Assembly (NCBI RefSeq): GCF_029227915.1
Contig: NC_079879.1
Coordinates: forward strand, 10,726,001-10,790,000
Source of the DNA: Hydractinia symbiolongicarpus
Lineage: Eukaryota > Cnidaria > Hydrozoa > Anthoathecata > Hydractiniidae
DNA: 64,000 bases
Reading direction: 5' to 3'
The notes beneath the pieces are model-generated. The model was not told the origin of the DNA. It saw nothing but the letters and a program-made list of their open reading frames with translations, and did not search any database. Each line of letters begins with the position of its first letter. Positions within the stretch are counted from its first letter, which is position 1. Positions 36,942-48,759 of the stretch are shown piece by piece. The translations under genes and the position numbers were made by a program.

Positions 36942-39089
36942 AATATATTTATATATAAAATACAAGAATTTGAAATATTTTTTACAGCAGGTATTAAAAG
37001 AAATTTAATTAATTTTCTTAATTGAGTTCTTTTGTTTTTAACGTTCTCTGTGCTTTAGGAGTGAAAATTAAGAAAAATGCCGTACTAAAATTTTTTGCGA
37101 AATAAAAATAAATTTCACTGAGTGAAAGCCAAAAATAAGTAGTGAAACATTGTTATGTAAGCATATTAGGAAGATATCAACTGGAAAATTTAGTTAATAT
37201 GTTGATATGTTATGTGATTTTTCCATAAAAATTTTAAAGGAATGTAGAGCAAGAAAATAGTTGCATATCACTTAACGAGAGTGAAACATAGGTTGCCAAG
37301 ACTATACAGCTATGTGAATATGTTTAAACATAAGAAACGCAAAATCATCCCCGTGCCGTAGGAAGGGGAAGGATGGGTGCTCAGATTTTGTGTCTCCGCG
37401 AAGGCAAACCATAGTTTTAATCCGAGGAAAAGATTTTAGAATTTCGGACATATGTATAGTATGTTCAGGAGGGAAAGAAAACAATATTCTCATTATTTAT
37501 TTTTTTTTTTACATTAATTTTTAAAAATTATTAGTGCCGCTAACCCTTCTTTGCCCCTTTCTTTCCCCTAGAGGCAAACAGAATACGGTTATTATTTTCG
37601 AGATAGCTGGGAAACCCGGCGTCGAACCACCGGGTTAAGCCACTGTAAAGGTGTTACCCAGCGTTGAGCACTCTGTGGAGCGCCTAATAACAGCTGTAAA
37701 CTGTGCCACACGATCAGGTGGAGCGCTTTAGTACAGGTACGCAGTGTATGTCGTAAATCAAATGAAGCGCATACACCATTACAGTGTTTCAACTGTGCGC
37801 ATACACCATTATAGTGTTGCGAATGTAACATATTTTAAAAAATATAACTTTCCCGCAACGATAGCTGAAAGAAAAACAGAGTTTACAAACAGTTGTTACT
37901 CCATCGTAGCAAAAACAATCGGTCAATATTATTTTATTTTGCGGAATAAGAGTTTGTGAAAGTTAAAAAATTTAATTGTGACACTGGCTGACCGCTTAGT
38001 ACAGTTAAACAATGTCGCACAGGCATGTAGGGATAACACCCTTTTGAAAAAAACTTTCTCGCAGAATTTGTTTAAATAAAAACACAAAAAGCAGCCCATT
38101 GTTAACACAGGGCTGAACAGTCAGTCCAGGCGTAATACGCTTTTCAAAAAAAAATATAACAGCTTCGGTGTAAATAGAAACACAGAAAACAGTCTGTTGG
38201 AGGACCTGGCATTGAAATGCGCAGTAAGCCCCAACCAACCGTGTTACACAGCATTGAAAGAGTCAAAAACAGTGCCACACATTCAGGTAAAGTGATTTAG
38301 TACAGCTATATATAGTATGTAGTATATTAAGTGTAGTGCACACAACTTTATGGTGTTTCTGGTATTTTTCTATATTTCTATATTTTTCAAAAAATAAGTT
38401 AGTTAACAAAAATACTCAGCAATTTTATTTGGCAGCAAAACTTTTCATTACAGTATTAAAAGTGGTAGCTGCCTAACTGCATTTGTATAGCATAAGAATT
38501 GGATTGCAACCAACTGCATTTGGGTATTTTACTTTTATATCCAGAGGTAGCTAAAAGGAGCTAGCTAGGTAGACCCAACTTCAACATAAAAATAAATAAA
38601 TATAGCAAACAGAATAAAAACTTTAAAAGAATTGGAATAAATAAAGATAGCTAGCTGCCTTAAAACAGGATGCTTTCTCAAAGTCTACGTTTATAGCTAG
38701 CTAGTAAAAAACTTAAAATTGGTTTGTTTAAGATTTATACTTGGCTAGAAAACGTGATAAAATATTCACCTTTACAAGTGAAAACATACAAAAGCTAAAT
38801 AATCCTCCAGGATAGAAAGCACTTAGAAGAAAAAAGGATTGAAAGCAGATCTACCAAACTTCACACCAACACTTCCAAACCAAAATGGTCTTCGTATAGG
38901 TAGCATGTTCCCTCCGTCGGTATGTTGAGGCCGCGAAGCCCTTGGATTGGTCATAAGTGAAAAACCTGCCCTGTGATTTGTCTATTGCGCGTGAGCGGTC
39001 CAAGGCCGGTAAAAAGAACGGGGTCTGCTGGGATGTAAAATAAAGCTGCTGGGCCGCGGGTATTTTCTGCGGTTCTTGCTACTTAGGAC

Positions 39090-39170
39090 GCCATGTTCCG
39101 TGCAGAGACAGACAGACGACGTCTATTTTTATAGAGACTAATCGTTAGCCCGTGGGACAATCCACGGGAA
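39090..39170 (+). repeat. TCGTTAGCCCGTGG-family repeat fragment
   Basis: It contains GCAGAGACAGACAGACGACG and then AATCGTTAGCCCGTGGGACAATCCACGG, linking it to the copies at 817 and 30180. Confidence 0.5.
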
Positions 39171-39549
39171 TTCGCCGCTGCAATTATATCGCGAATCTGT
39201 AATAAAATAAACTGTAGCAGCCACAGTCCCTGAGAAAATACACTCATAGGCACATTCCTCTTTTTTGGGCCATAGTGTTTGGAAAGTAGTGTTACGCCGC
39301 TCTCTCGCAAAATGCATATAACAATAATTAATTTAACAATAATTCTCACATTCTACGGTTTGTTTGAGATTAAGAAAGCTGGCTTCACTTCTAAATAGCG
39401 TTTAAAAAACTAAATTTGACAATTTCTTACACTTTTTGCTTAAACATAATAAGAACAATTTCAGCAAAAAATAAGCACCCCAAGTTTCACACAAAAATTA
39501 TTAAAAAAAAGTTGTAACTGGTTAAAAATGAAATAAAATTTACGAAATA

Positions 39550-39679
39550 AAATTGGTTCAAAAAGCGCGGTCAGTATTCTGACCGCAGAAAAATCGTTTG
39601 AGACCCAGCGTAATTTTTCCCACCTCAGCTATTACGATTTCCTGATGGTAAAAAAAAGTTATGCTGGGTCTCCTGACTA
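39550..39679 (-). mobile_element. partial copy of the TAGCCAGGAGACCC element
   Basis: It contains GCGCGGTCAG, CGTTTGAGACCCAGCGTAAT and TTATGCTGGGTCTCCTGACTA, collinear with the reverse complement of the 48338-48759 element. Only this end is recognisable here. Confidence 0.6.
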
Positions 39680-40179
39680 TTTAGACACCTATCAGAAGAA
39701 TTTTTACTAATTTAATTAAAAGTTAATTTTTACTACCAGAGTCTTAATAAACATTGTTAATAAAGAGTTAGATCCACATTAAATTATGCCAATTTCCGTT
39801 CAGCATTTAAAGAAACGAGTGAATATGTAAATGGATATAGTGTCTGACAGTCCCCATGGAAATATAACAATATTCAATTCAAAGGAACAGGAAAAACAAA
39901 TTATAACTCAGTGCAGCTCTATTTAAACTTTATTCTATTCTAGTCTGTGCCACGATCTGGAACAGTCATACAGTAAACATATATGACCAAAATTGGAGGT
40001 GGGGAGGGAGGATTGTTGACTTCGTATTCGATTGCCAAACAAAAAAATTATGATATCACACTATTATGTTATCACACTCAAAGCAATGCCACACTTCAGT
40101 TCATCGTAAGATATCGTTGGAAACTTTCCACTTTCGCTTAGAAACATAATACTTTGGAATTTGCAAATAAATAGTACGA

Positions 40180-40206
40180 TGACGTCATAAAGAGTAATAA
40201 ATATAC
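40180..40206 (+). promoter_or_regulatory. candidate core promoter: CRE palindrome plus TATA-like box
   Basis: A perfect TGACGTCA (40180-40187) is followed 10 bp later by TAAATATAC (40198-40206). The ATG of the IGFBP-like gene lies about 90 bp downstream. TGACGTCA is the CREB/ATF consensus. Function is inferred from position only. Confidence 0.35.
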
Positions 40207-40295
40207 TGCTGACATCTAGGAATTACTAATTACATTTTCAAAGGAAACTCAAGTGGTGTGTTTACATTTGCATAGCAGTCAAGCAGTCTACCATA

Positions 40296-43200
40296 ATGAA
40301 GTACGTATTATTTGGTGCTTTCTTGCTGGTGAATCTGGGTACGTTAGAAAGTATTACTTGTGGTTTCGGAAAGGAATTTTGTAAACTTCAAACTTGTGTG
40401 AAAGATCTGAAATGTAAAGGTAAATATTTTTTCTAGACTGACACACATATACTTTTTAAATAATTCAACTGTGGACGAAATGTTTAATTCTGGACCTATT
40501 CAGGAATTATAAAGAACCAATCATTAGATATTAGGAGATTTAGCTAGTATAAAAACTATTTTTAAAGTTTGTAGCTCCTTGTGGATCGGTTGTTAAAAGG
40601 CAACAAACTTAAACTTCAGTAACACGAATATGAATAAGAAGATTTTTTATGCTTTTGATAAAGCATTGTCTTCATAACGTGCAATGATTAACATTACACT
40701 TTTTTCTGAAAAGAATACCGAAATTCTGATTAATTTGATCATAAGAACTATTGTTTTTAACCTGAAGTCTTCACTACATAACATAGTCTAACCCTATATT
40801 TTAATCGTATTATGACAGGGGTGGATGGAGGGGGGAGCTGATTTCGTCCCCTCTATAACTATCGATAAGCTTTTAAAATTGGATCAAACTTGGCACACTT
40901 ATACTACGGCATGAAAGGATCAAAGTAGTAGCAATATATTTTTGCTTACTTTTTCTGTGACGTCAAAGAAAGCCTAAAATATGTCCAAAATACCACTGTC
41001 TGAAATTCACTAATCGAAATTCAATTGCTTTAGCTTTAAAATAATTTTAACATTCTATTTAGAATTTCTGACAACCACATAAAATTTATTTATTATTCGA
41101 TTATTCCATAATTCAGATAAAAAATCTGCCTAAAATTGCCCGATAATCCGATTTCCCCCGATGTTTGGGTAAAATTCAAAAAATTTTGGAAATCGGATTA
41201 ATCACGTCTCCAAAGTTTACGTTTCAAGTTATAAGGATAATCCTAACGAAAATTAATATATCCCCTCCCCCTTATAGTCTTGCAGGTATGAATAGCTAAA
41301 AGCTAAGGTTTTGAGAGATATGGGACCTAAACATTTGGCATGCAGGTGTCTAATAGATAAATATAAAAGTTCAATAACCATCATAATTATGCAGCATTGT
41401 TGAAACCAAATTCCAGGCAAATTGGCATAGAATGTTTGCTAAAATAAAATGTACTTGGATCATGCTAAGTAAAAATCTTAAGAAATAAAGGCTGGCTAGG
41501 ATAGCACCTCCTATCAAACTGAATATACTTTAGGTAATTAAGTTTTAAATCTTGTCCAAATTACGTGGTGAATATTCCTTTATAAAGCGAAAAATATATG
41601 AAAAGTAAAACTTTATAAATAAAAAATGGGCAACCTAAAGTTTCAAAATGGTTATTGCTACAGCAGACCATCGTTCGCAAATATTTTAATATCAATGTTT
41701 TACATCCGGGTGATTCATATTGGAAATAGCGCACTTAAATAGTGCAGTTTTTTGGTTTAAAACCTCCGTTTTCATGTTGAATCAGCAAGAGAATTATAGG
41801 ACCTATTGCTACTCCAGTAAGACGTTGCAAATAGCCAAAAAACATGAATCGATATAAGACTAGTTATGCAACTCATCGTTGTAGCTAACCCTGGTGTGAC
41901 AACTAGCTACAACCTTGTTACACTGTGATACGCATTCCGCCATGTTTAACAGGAAGTGGTCTTGGCAGTCATATTGCAGACAAAACAGAGCTATTAATAC
42001 TTGTCGTTAACCCATAGAAAATTCCATTGACTAGTTATTATTATAGAGATGCATCTTGCGGTCACACAAGCAGATACGTGTATCACTATGGTTTCATTTT
42101 AAAACACTCATTGTTTTGATGAAAATATGCAACGTTTGAGTTTTAAAAATAACTTTGAAACTTAATATCTTCGAAATTTGAGAAAGCGAACGTAAATTCC
42201 CATGACTTGGCATAGCAGTGGATGTCAAATGTCAATTGCTATTCAAATTTTCACATAGTTTGTCTGCATTGAAAAAAAAAGTGATTTAGCCGGAATGACG
42301 CATAGAAGCAGATAGCAACCTCGTCTCCATCTTCTTTAAGGCTGTCACAAGTTTCATTTTATTTTGGATTATAAATTTCCCATATTCAAGGATTTAATGG
42401 CTGACTTTAGTTTGGAAATCTTCCTTTTTTCTTTTTCTTTGATTAAAATTCACAGAAAATTAAATCATGCTTAAAAATAAGTTTACAAACAGTAAGAAAT
42501 GATAATCTAACCGAAACTGGAAACTGTCGTTATTATAGAATATTGCAGTAGATATCAATTGGGGCCTGCAAATCCCAATATTTAGGGGCTTAAGAAGCCC
42601 TTACATTTCTTTAAAGAAAAATTGGAAAAAACTTGGATTCCTTTTTTTCTCATTTAGGAGGATAGTGTCATTCTTATATTATGTTGTAGGTTTTGAAATC
42701 ATTCTTTAAATTTATTCTTCTGAAATAAAATCTTTTTTTTTTCAGGAAATGTTGGAAGAACTTTTTGCGACTGTTGTGATGTTTGTTTAAAACAAGAAAA
42801 TGAGACATGTGGCGTAATAGAAGGAAAGTGTGATTATAAGGCGCCAATTTGTGCAAAACTACCAGGTACACACAAGAAATGCGTTACCATGAAAACAGGT
42901 AGGTCTAAATCAAACTCGTCACCAGGAATTGTGTTTTTGTCTCGTCGATATGGCTCCAAATATGGCTCCAATTAACATACAAAAATATAAATATCCCGTT
43001 AAATTGGTTGTGTGTTTTCCTTTCTAGTTCTTAAACATCGCATTCGATTATACATGAGAGAGATTCGAACAAGTTGTAAAAAATCAAAATCATACAAAGG
43101 TTACAATGTGGAAAAAATTTTCAAATGCTTTTTAAACTCGGTTGGATCACAATATTACTGCTTAAAGAAGCCAACATATAATCCAGATGAAAAAAGGTAT

Positions 43201-43361
43201 TGTTTGACACACGCCATTTTTGAGTTGTCATGCTGATTTTAATTTACATTGAACTTTTGCTATTTTATTTCGTTTATAGCTGCTGTGTCCATCCGAATAA
43301 GTGCAACCCGGATCCCGATATTTATGAGAATATAGATGTGTATGTCCCACGTGACCTATGA
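40296..43361 (+). CDS. secreted cysteine-rich protein with IGFBP-like motif (four exons)
   Basis: Exons 40296-40419, 42746-42898, 43028-43196 and 43280-43361 (intron phases 1, 1, 2) give 175 residues. Residues 1-19 or so form a signal peptide (MKYVLFGAFLLVNLG). Exon 2 carries FCDCCDVCLKQENETCG (residues 48-64), matching the CxCC..C......CG signature of IGFBP N-terminal domains, followed by further cysteines. Exon 3 is basic with CKKSKSYKGYN and three cysteines, and exon 4 ends with SCCVHPNKCNPDPDIY. A paralogue with the same exon plan lies on the minus strand at 54571-56344. Single IGFBP-like domains occur in invertebrate growth-factor-binding, matrix and immune proteins; the role here is unknown. 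The first intron (2.3 kb) holds a dispersed repeat. A poly(A) signal candidate is at 43477. Confidence 0.75.
40420..42745 (+). other. intron 1 of the + strand IGFBP-like gene
   Basis: A 2.3-kb intron containing copy B of the 650-bp dispersed repeat (about 40815-41400) and a diverged TCGTTAACCCATAG fragment of the TCGTTAGCCCGTGG family near 42000-42050. No extra exon is seen. Confidence 0.6.
40815..41400 (+). repeat. dispersed repeat of about 650 bp, copy B
   Basis: Collinear with 32816-33470 through shared blocks (CAAACTTGGCACACTTATA, TTTTCTGTGACGTCA, CCACTGTCTG, CATTTGGCATGCA). The copies differ by many substitutions and indels, so they are old. Confidence 0.65.
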
Positions 43362-43476
43362 GCTGAAAAAGACATCTTGTAGTATGCACTGCTTTATGAA
43401 GAATGAACATTATTGGTGGTAGCCCTTTCTGTTACGAATATACACTTTTAGGATGTAGTATATATATTTTGTTGTA

Positions 43477-43482
43477 ATTAAA
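43477..43482 (+). terminator. candidate polyadenylation signal ATTAAA
   Basis: ATTAAA lies 116 bp after the stop codon of the + strand IGFBP-like gene. It is the commonest variant of AATAAA. Confidence 0.4.
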
Positions 43483-43525
43483 ACTGTAACCTCGTTGAAC
43501 AGAAATTATAATTTACAGTTGTATG

Positions 43526-43927
43526 TAGCCTAGTTAACTAAGCTTTCTTAGAGGATATCTAATTCAGTTTCTCTTAAACGAAAGCTTAGACGTAAACAAA
43601 TGTCAGAGCAAACCCCTAAAATCTAAATCCACCTCACCCCAAATTACAATCAATCATTGAACACAAAGACGGCGTGGTCACATGTTACCCTCTTAAACAA
43701 TACAAAAATTAATTATATTTGTTTAGGTGAGTGAAGCTATTTTTGCTTAAAACAAAACATTTCCCGATATTGACCGCGTGAGCAAAAAACAATAAAATTA
43801 ACAAATCATAAAGCGCGGTCAGATGTCCGACTGCAGAAAATTCGTTTGAGGAACCAGCGTTATTTCTTCCACCTTAACTATTCTGATTTTCTGGTGATAA
43901 GAAAAATTATGCTGACTTCCTTGGCTG
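43526..43927 (-). mobile_element. inverted-repeat element with 9-bp target duplication (copy 2)
   Basis: Begins TAGCCTAGTTAACTAAGC and ends in TTCCTTGGCTG, the reverse-orientation equivalent of the element at 48338. It is flanked by AGTTGTATG (43517-43525) and AATTGTATG (43928-43936), eight of nine identical. No coding capacity. Confidence 0.7.
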
Positions 43928-44159
43928 AATTGTATGCAAAAATGTCAAACTTGGTAATTTACACTCCATATTAGCCTGGATATTAGACACGGACATTTTA
44001 GCTTTTTGCTGTTCACAGCGATGTATAAGTTCACAGATATCGACACCACTTAAACTCTAGGCTTTATCTTACGAAATAATATCCTACAATCCAAGTTGTG
44101 AGCAGAAACACGTCCTCAAAATAGCTAAATTAGCAATTTACTAGGGTATCTGATGAAGA

Positions 44160-46500
44160 TTTGGACCCAGAGGAATTTGCTGTGGTTCTGTTGGGGCAAG
44201 CTATGAATAAAATTTCGTACAGAAGAAGGCTGACCTATCTGGCAGGTCCAGCTGGCGATACTAAAACAGCGAAATGTCGGCATAAGGACCACCAGGACTC
44301 AATTGAGAAGGAGAAAACATAAATGTTTGGAGAAGAGTTACAAAAACAGTTGAAAGTTGTATCGAAAGCACAGAAATCGGCTGAAAAGATTTTGACAAAA
44401 CCCAATTCGAACAAGAAATTTAAGTAGCCTGTTCTGGGTCCCCTTTTATTAGTGGCTCCAGTACTAGCAGTCCAGTACGAGGCTCAGGAGGGGCTTCACC
44501 ACCATATCGTGGAGGACTTTTCACAGGAAAAAGAGGGAACAATTTTTTTCACTTATTAAAGTTGACTCATGGTCCAGAAGATCTGACTTTGTTCATCCAA
44601 GTCTAAAACAACTTTCTTTAGCTCTATTACTAATAAAAAGAAAAAAAGTAGGAAAAATTCAAAATTTCCTGAGCAACTGAAATTTGCTCACCTCAGACCT
44701 CTTAATTTTGAAAATAGTATAGGGGTGGAGACTTCCCCTCAAAGGCAGATCTCACCAAGTGAGGGAGCTAAATCAGACCTTTATGTCAATGAGGGAGCAG
44801 GAAATAATCAACGAAGAGACTCAGTCTATGTTCAGTACCAGGATAGTTTCTAATAACAATTTTGGTTTAACCCAAAAATGAAAACAAAACAAATGACCGC
44901 CTATAATAAATTTGAAGAAGTCAAACAAAAAAATGTCATGCCACGAAATATCTGAGATTTCTGTTGAAACAAAAATTGTGCCAGGTACTGGTCCTTGCTT
45001 TTGGCCTAGGGCAAGGTCCTCGAATTTCTACATAATAACATCCCAATAACAGACGTCTAATGATCTTAATAGTTGCAACTCTAGACGATATACCATTGAT
45101 TGGTAAAACAAGGGAGGAAACCCTGAGGCCAGAGACTCTGATAATTTTTCTGTTGACAATTGTAGGTTTTGCAATAAATTGGGGAAAATCTCCTTTTTGG
45201 AACGTACACAAACAGTGGAGTTTCCAGGAATGATGGTCAACAGGAGGGAGATAACAACTGTTCTTCTAAGGAGAAAACAAGAAAAGCTGGAGTCTCTGTG
45301 CAAGAATATTTATTAGAAAGTTGTCTAACTTCGAAGGATTTAGCAAGTTTCATAGGAAAATTGTATGTAACTCAGCCAGCGATAGCATCAGCTCCTCTAC
45401 AACTAAGGTTATTGCTACAGGACTGTATAAGGAGCCAGAGAGCAAAGAAGAATTACCACTGAATAAAACCATTGTCTCAGGAAGGAAGGCTGGACCAAGG
45501 TGGTGGGTAAGCAACATAAAACTGCGAAAGGGAAAACCAAACCCGGACATAATTATGTATTCGAACGCGACGTCCCAAATAGGGTGGAGAGCAGCTTTAG
45601 AGAACGTAGTGTCAACAGGAGACACCTGGACACTTCCGGTAAAAGCACAATACGACACCAACAAACTGGAACTCCTGGCAGCAGAGTTAGACATCAAAAC
45701 ATTCACAAAGAATTAAAAATATCTCATTTACACAATATCCCAGCCCTAGCATATTTAGTAAACATGGGTGAGACCAAAAGCCTTACCATGATCAAAATTT
45801 TATAAAGGTTTTTGGATTATCTAAACCGCCGTGGGATCACGATTCTGCAGCCTTAGTTCCATAAGGATGAACATTATAGTCGATTGGATATTCCTGCAAA
45901 AGCCGAAATCCAGCAAATAGAAGCTGGCAAAGCCATTGATTTTGAAAATTGTAAGCTTATGGGGGACACCAATATAAAATTGGCACGATACATATCTCTT
46001 AATCCAGATCCGAACTGCCTAGCAACAAATGCGCTTTTTCAGAGATGGGATTAGGACTCTTTCCCCCATTTTACAATACCAATCAGTGAACAAAGCAATC
46101 CTGATTGCTCATTTTGGACCAGGCAAGCATTATTTCCACTTTTAATGCAATTGCTATTTGAGATCCAATGTTACTACCAAAACCTGTTTTAAAGCTACTA
46201 GTCCACTCTCATCCACTTATTCTATCAGTAAACCTCAAACTTGCGGCATTTGGTATCTCAGGGAGGCCCTGCAAGCATAGAGTATATCAACAAAAACTTC
46301 AGAAATCTTGCTAGCTTCAAAACGGACAATAACCAGATCCTATAGACTTCATTTCTTCAGGCGAAATGCTATGTCCAGTCAACACAATAAAGCTTATTTA
46401 GACAGGACAGCAGAATGGAGGAAAGAAAACTCAGAAGCACAAATGAGTTCTGAGTTTTGTTAAACTTCACAAAGGTATTACAACAGCTACCCTAGGAAGG
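44160..46500 (+). mobile_element. decayed DIRS-like retroelement (gag-like, RT, RNase H pieces)
   Basis: Degenerate translation in shifting frames resembles DIRS-type polyproteins. A reverse-transcriptase core shows LDDI at 45081-45092, followed by a GFAINWGKS-like segment. An RNase H region at about 45490-45800 shows RWWVSNI, YSNATSQIGWRAA, TGDTW and LELLAAELDI. A segment near 46210-46290 resembles the start of the tyrosine-recombinase region (LKLAAFGISG). Upstream, 44160-44560 looks gag-like. Frames are broken repeatedly by stops and shifts, so nothing is functional. Assignment to DIRS rather than another RT/RNase H class rests on the RNase H wording and is fairly secure. The element's termini were not found. 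Confidence 0.65.
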
Positions 46501-46559
46501 TGGTAAAAGAGGTACTTCAAGCAACAAGTTTTGACACATCGGTTTTTAGGGGCATTGTG

Positions 46560-48328
46560 AAGGATCGGCGGCTTTATCTAACGCTTTATATATGCATATT
46601 TATATAGATATTCTAAATTGCGGAAACTGGAGCAAGGTATCAACTTGGCCACAGTTTTACAATAGATCGTTTCCCTCTCATAATGTACAAAAATATTTTT
46701 CTCGTATAAGTACGCTTTGAATAGCAAGAGACGGTGCGAAACTTAGACCTTAGGGTGGGTGCACCATAAGATATCGTAAGATTTAACGCCATAAAATTTA
46801 AGACTTTTATAAGTGCGACGCTCAGCGCCGTATTGCCGCTAGGTGAGCGTCACAAGTATGTGATTTTATTCTTTGAGCACTAAAAATTAAATTCGTCAGT
46901 TGGTAAGCATAAAATCATAAAATTATGTTCAGAAGTTACTGCTGTTTGTGGACAGCATTTTTGATGAAAAGATAATATTTTGAAATATGGAGGAAAAAGT
47001 TACACGGTGAATACTTCGCAGCCATCATGCTGTAAACACGCTACTTTTCCACACACGTAGGCTAGACAGACAGTGTTTAAAATGTCCTAGTCGCCTTCTC
47101 TAGCACATCCGCACTACGAAATAATCCACGACAGGTCCCTCAAGTGCCCCAAAGTGTGTGGAAAATTCTTATGCTAATGTCAGCAACAGCTAGCTGATTT
47201 GAAAATGAGTTTTGACTCATTCAAAGAACTCGAAATTAAATCCTAAGTTTATCTCAGTTGTAGTTAGAAAACAATAATATTTTTTTTGTATTATTTTTTT
47301 AGCCTGAGTAAAAAAATTAAATTTGGTTTGGTTAGTCTAATGTCAAATATTTGTAATTCCAAAGCATAAAACTCAGGATCCCACCAGAACACTTACCAAG
47401 ACAAAAATATGACAACAATATAAATTGTGAAGCCGTCTAAGATATCTAGCCAGCAAGAATTTTAGAAATATATTCTTTCAATAAAAATAGCTTTACCTCA
47501 ATGTCAAACATGTAGCCAAGCTAATTTTCGCCGAAACATTTTTTAAAAGTATCTCTTTTAATCATATGACAAAACAAATAAAACCAATATAATCCTGGAC
47601 AACTTTAACTCTTCAAAAATTCTTATCAACTTATCACGACTTCCTTTTTAGAAAAAACTGGGTTATCAAGAGAAATCTTTATTACAAATGGTTATTACAA
47701 ACCAGATCCTGGGTTCTAAAATAGTTAAGTGAACAGGTCTGTACCAGGTTCGTGTTCGTATCACCGTCCTGATCTCAGAAAAGATACAACATACCATGGG
47801 GACGAGGTTGGATGAAATAATTGACGTCATCTCCTGTGTGGATAACCAACAATTACCAGGGATCAAAATGGGACCAATTTCCTGAAGGTGTGTCAGTCCA
47901 CCCGGTTTGGAACTAAAAAAATCCACTTAAGCAGCACAACAACAAAAAAGAACCGTCACTTAAATTTTGATAATGTCCGCAAGGGTCTGGTAACACCCTC
48001 GTTCCCAGGGTTTTTTGTCTTTTTGATAAGAGAGAAGACGACGAAAAATACTCTGGTAGCCTTAAGCGATTTTTGGCCAATATATGGCCAGATTATGCGA
48101 ACACGTCATACGTTAATTTATGGGACAATGGCGGAGCTGAAGTGGGAAGTTTATGTTCCAGCAACAGAAAACATACTAACATATTGTATTGTCTCACGAC
48201 TAAAATATACAAGAAAAATTATCTTGGTAACTGCAATAACGTCTTTCAACTTTAAGATAAGATGTGTTGTCTTATTAGCAGGTTATATAATACTTTAATA
48301 TAGTTTAGCTAACTTTCCTGAATAAAGA
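46560..48328. other. no gene recognised; hairpin motif inside
   Basis: Contains GACGCTCA (46817-46824) and TGAGCGTC (46844-46851) as a perfect 8-bp inverted repeat. A GC-richer patch at 47670-47930 and a CTCGTTCCCAGGG motif at 48000 look like repeat debris. The short ORFs here have no domain. Confidence 0.4.
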
Positions 48329-48337
48329 TGTTCTTTA

Positions 48338-48759
48338 TAGCCAGGAGACCCAGCGTAATTTTTCTTACCACCGGGAAATCGGAGTAGTTAAAGTGGGAAA
48401 AATTACGCCGGGTCTCAAACGATTGTTCTGCGGCCAAAATCTGGCCACGCTTTTTGATTGACTAATTCTATTGTTCTCTGCTCACGTGATTATTATCAGG
48501 GAAAGCCATTTTCATCCCGAATATTCCAGCGAGTGGTTTCACTCACCCTAATAAACATTAGTGTTCTACAAAGTTTTTACCAAAGTAAGATTTGTCCAAG
48601 TTTGGTAAACAACTCACAGATAAATTAAAATGTCCTCTGAAGCGATTAGTCACATTGTTCGATTTAAACTCGGGCTGAGTAATTCGTTCGCGTCTAAGCT
48701 TTAGTTTGAGAGAAACTCATTTTATCAACTCGAAGAAGAAAGCTTAGTTAACTAGGCTA
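48338..48759 (+). mobile_element. inverted-repeat element with perfect 9-bp target duplication (copy 1, most complete)
   Basis: A 422-bp element from TAGCCAGGAGACCC to AGTTAACTAGGCTA, flanked on both sides by TGTTCTTTA (48329-48337 and 48760-48768). Its terminal inverted repeats are very short (TAGCC). A sub-terminal palindrome pairs GAGACCCAGCGTAATTTTTC with GGGAAAAATTACGCCGGGTC. It has no ORF of note. Nine-bp duplications are typical of MULE-class DNA transposons, so a MULE-driven MITE is a reasonable guess. Other copies: 43526-43927, 39550-39679 and 10805-10912. Confidence 0.8.

Larger units (their letters stand above)
36766..40295. other. intergenic between the giant gene and the first IGFBP-like gene
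   Basis: Starts with the 3' UTR (AATAAA at 36936). From 37600 to 38340 there is repeat debris: two related blocks containing GTGCCACA(C/T) and TTTAGTACAG (about 37700 and 38270), and a doubled ACACCATTA(C/T)AGTGTT (about 37780 and 37808). A GC-richer stretch lies at 38900-39060, a TCGTTAGCCCGTGG-family fragment at 39090-39170 and a partial inverted-repeat element ends at 39679. Confidence 0.55.

Noticed and set aside
36781-37008. ORF just after the giant gene's stop codon
   Set aside because: Low-complexity Ile/Lys/Tyr translation of the AT-rich 3' UTR.
47888-48298. 136-codon ORF near the inverted-repeat element
   Set aside because: No recognisable domain, AT-rich codons, and it overlaps repeat-like sequence beginning at CTCGTTCCCAGGG.
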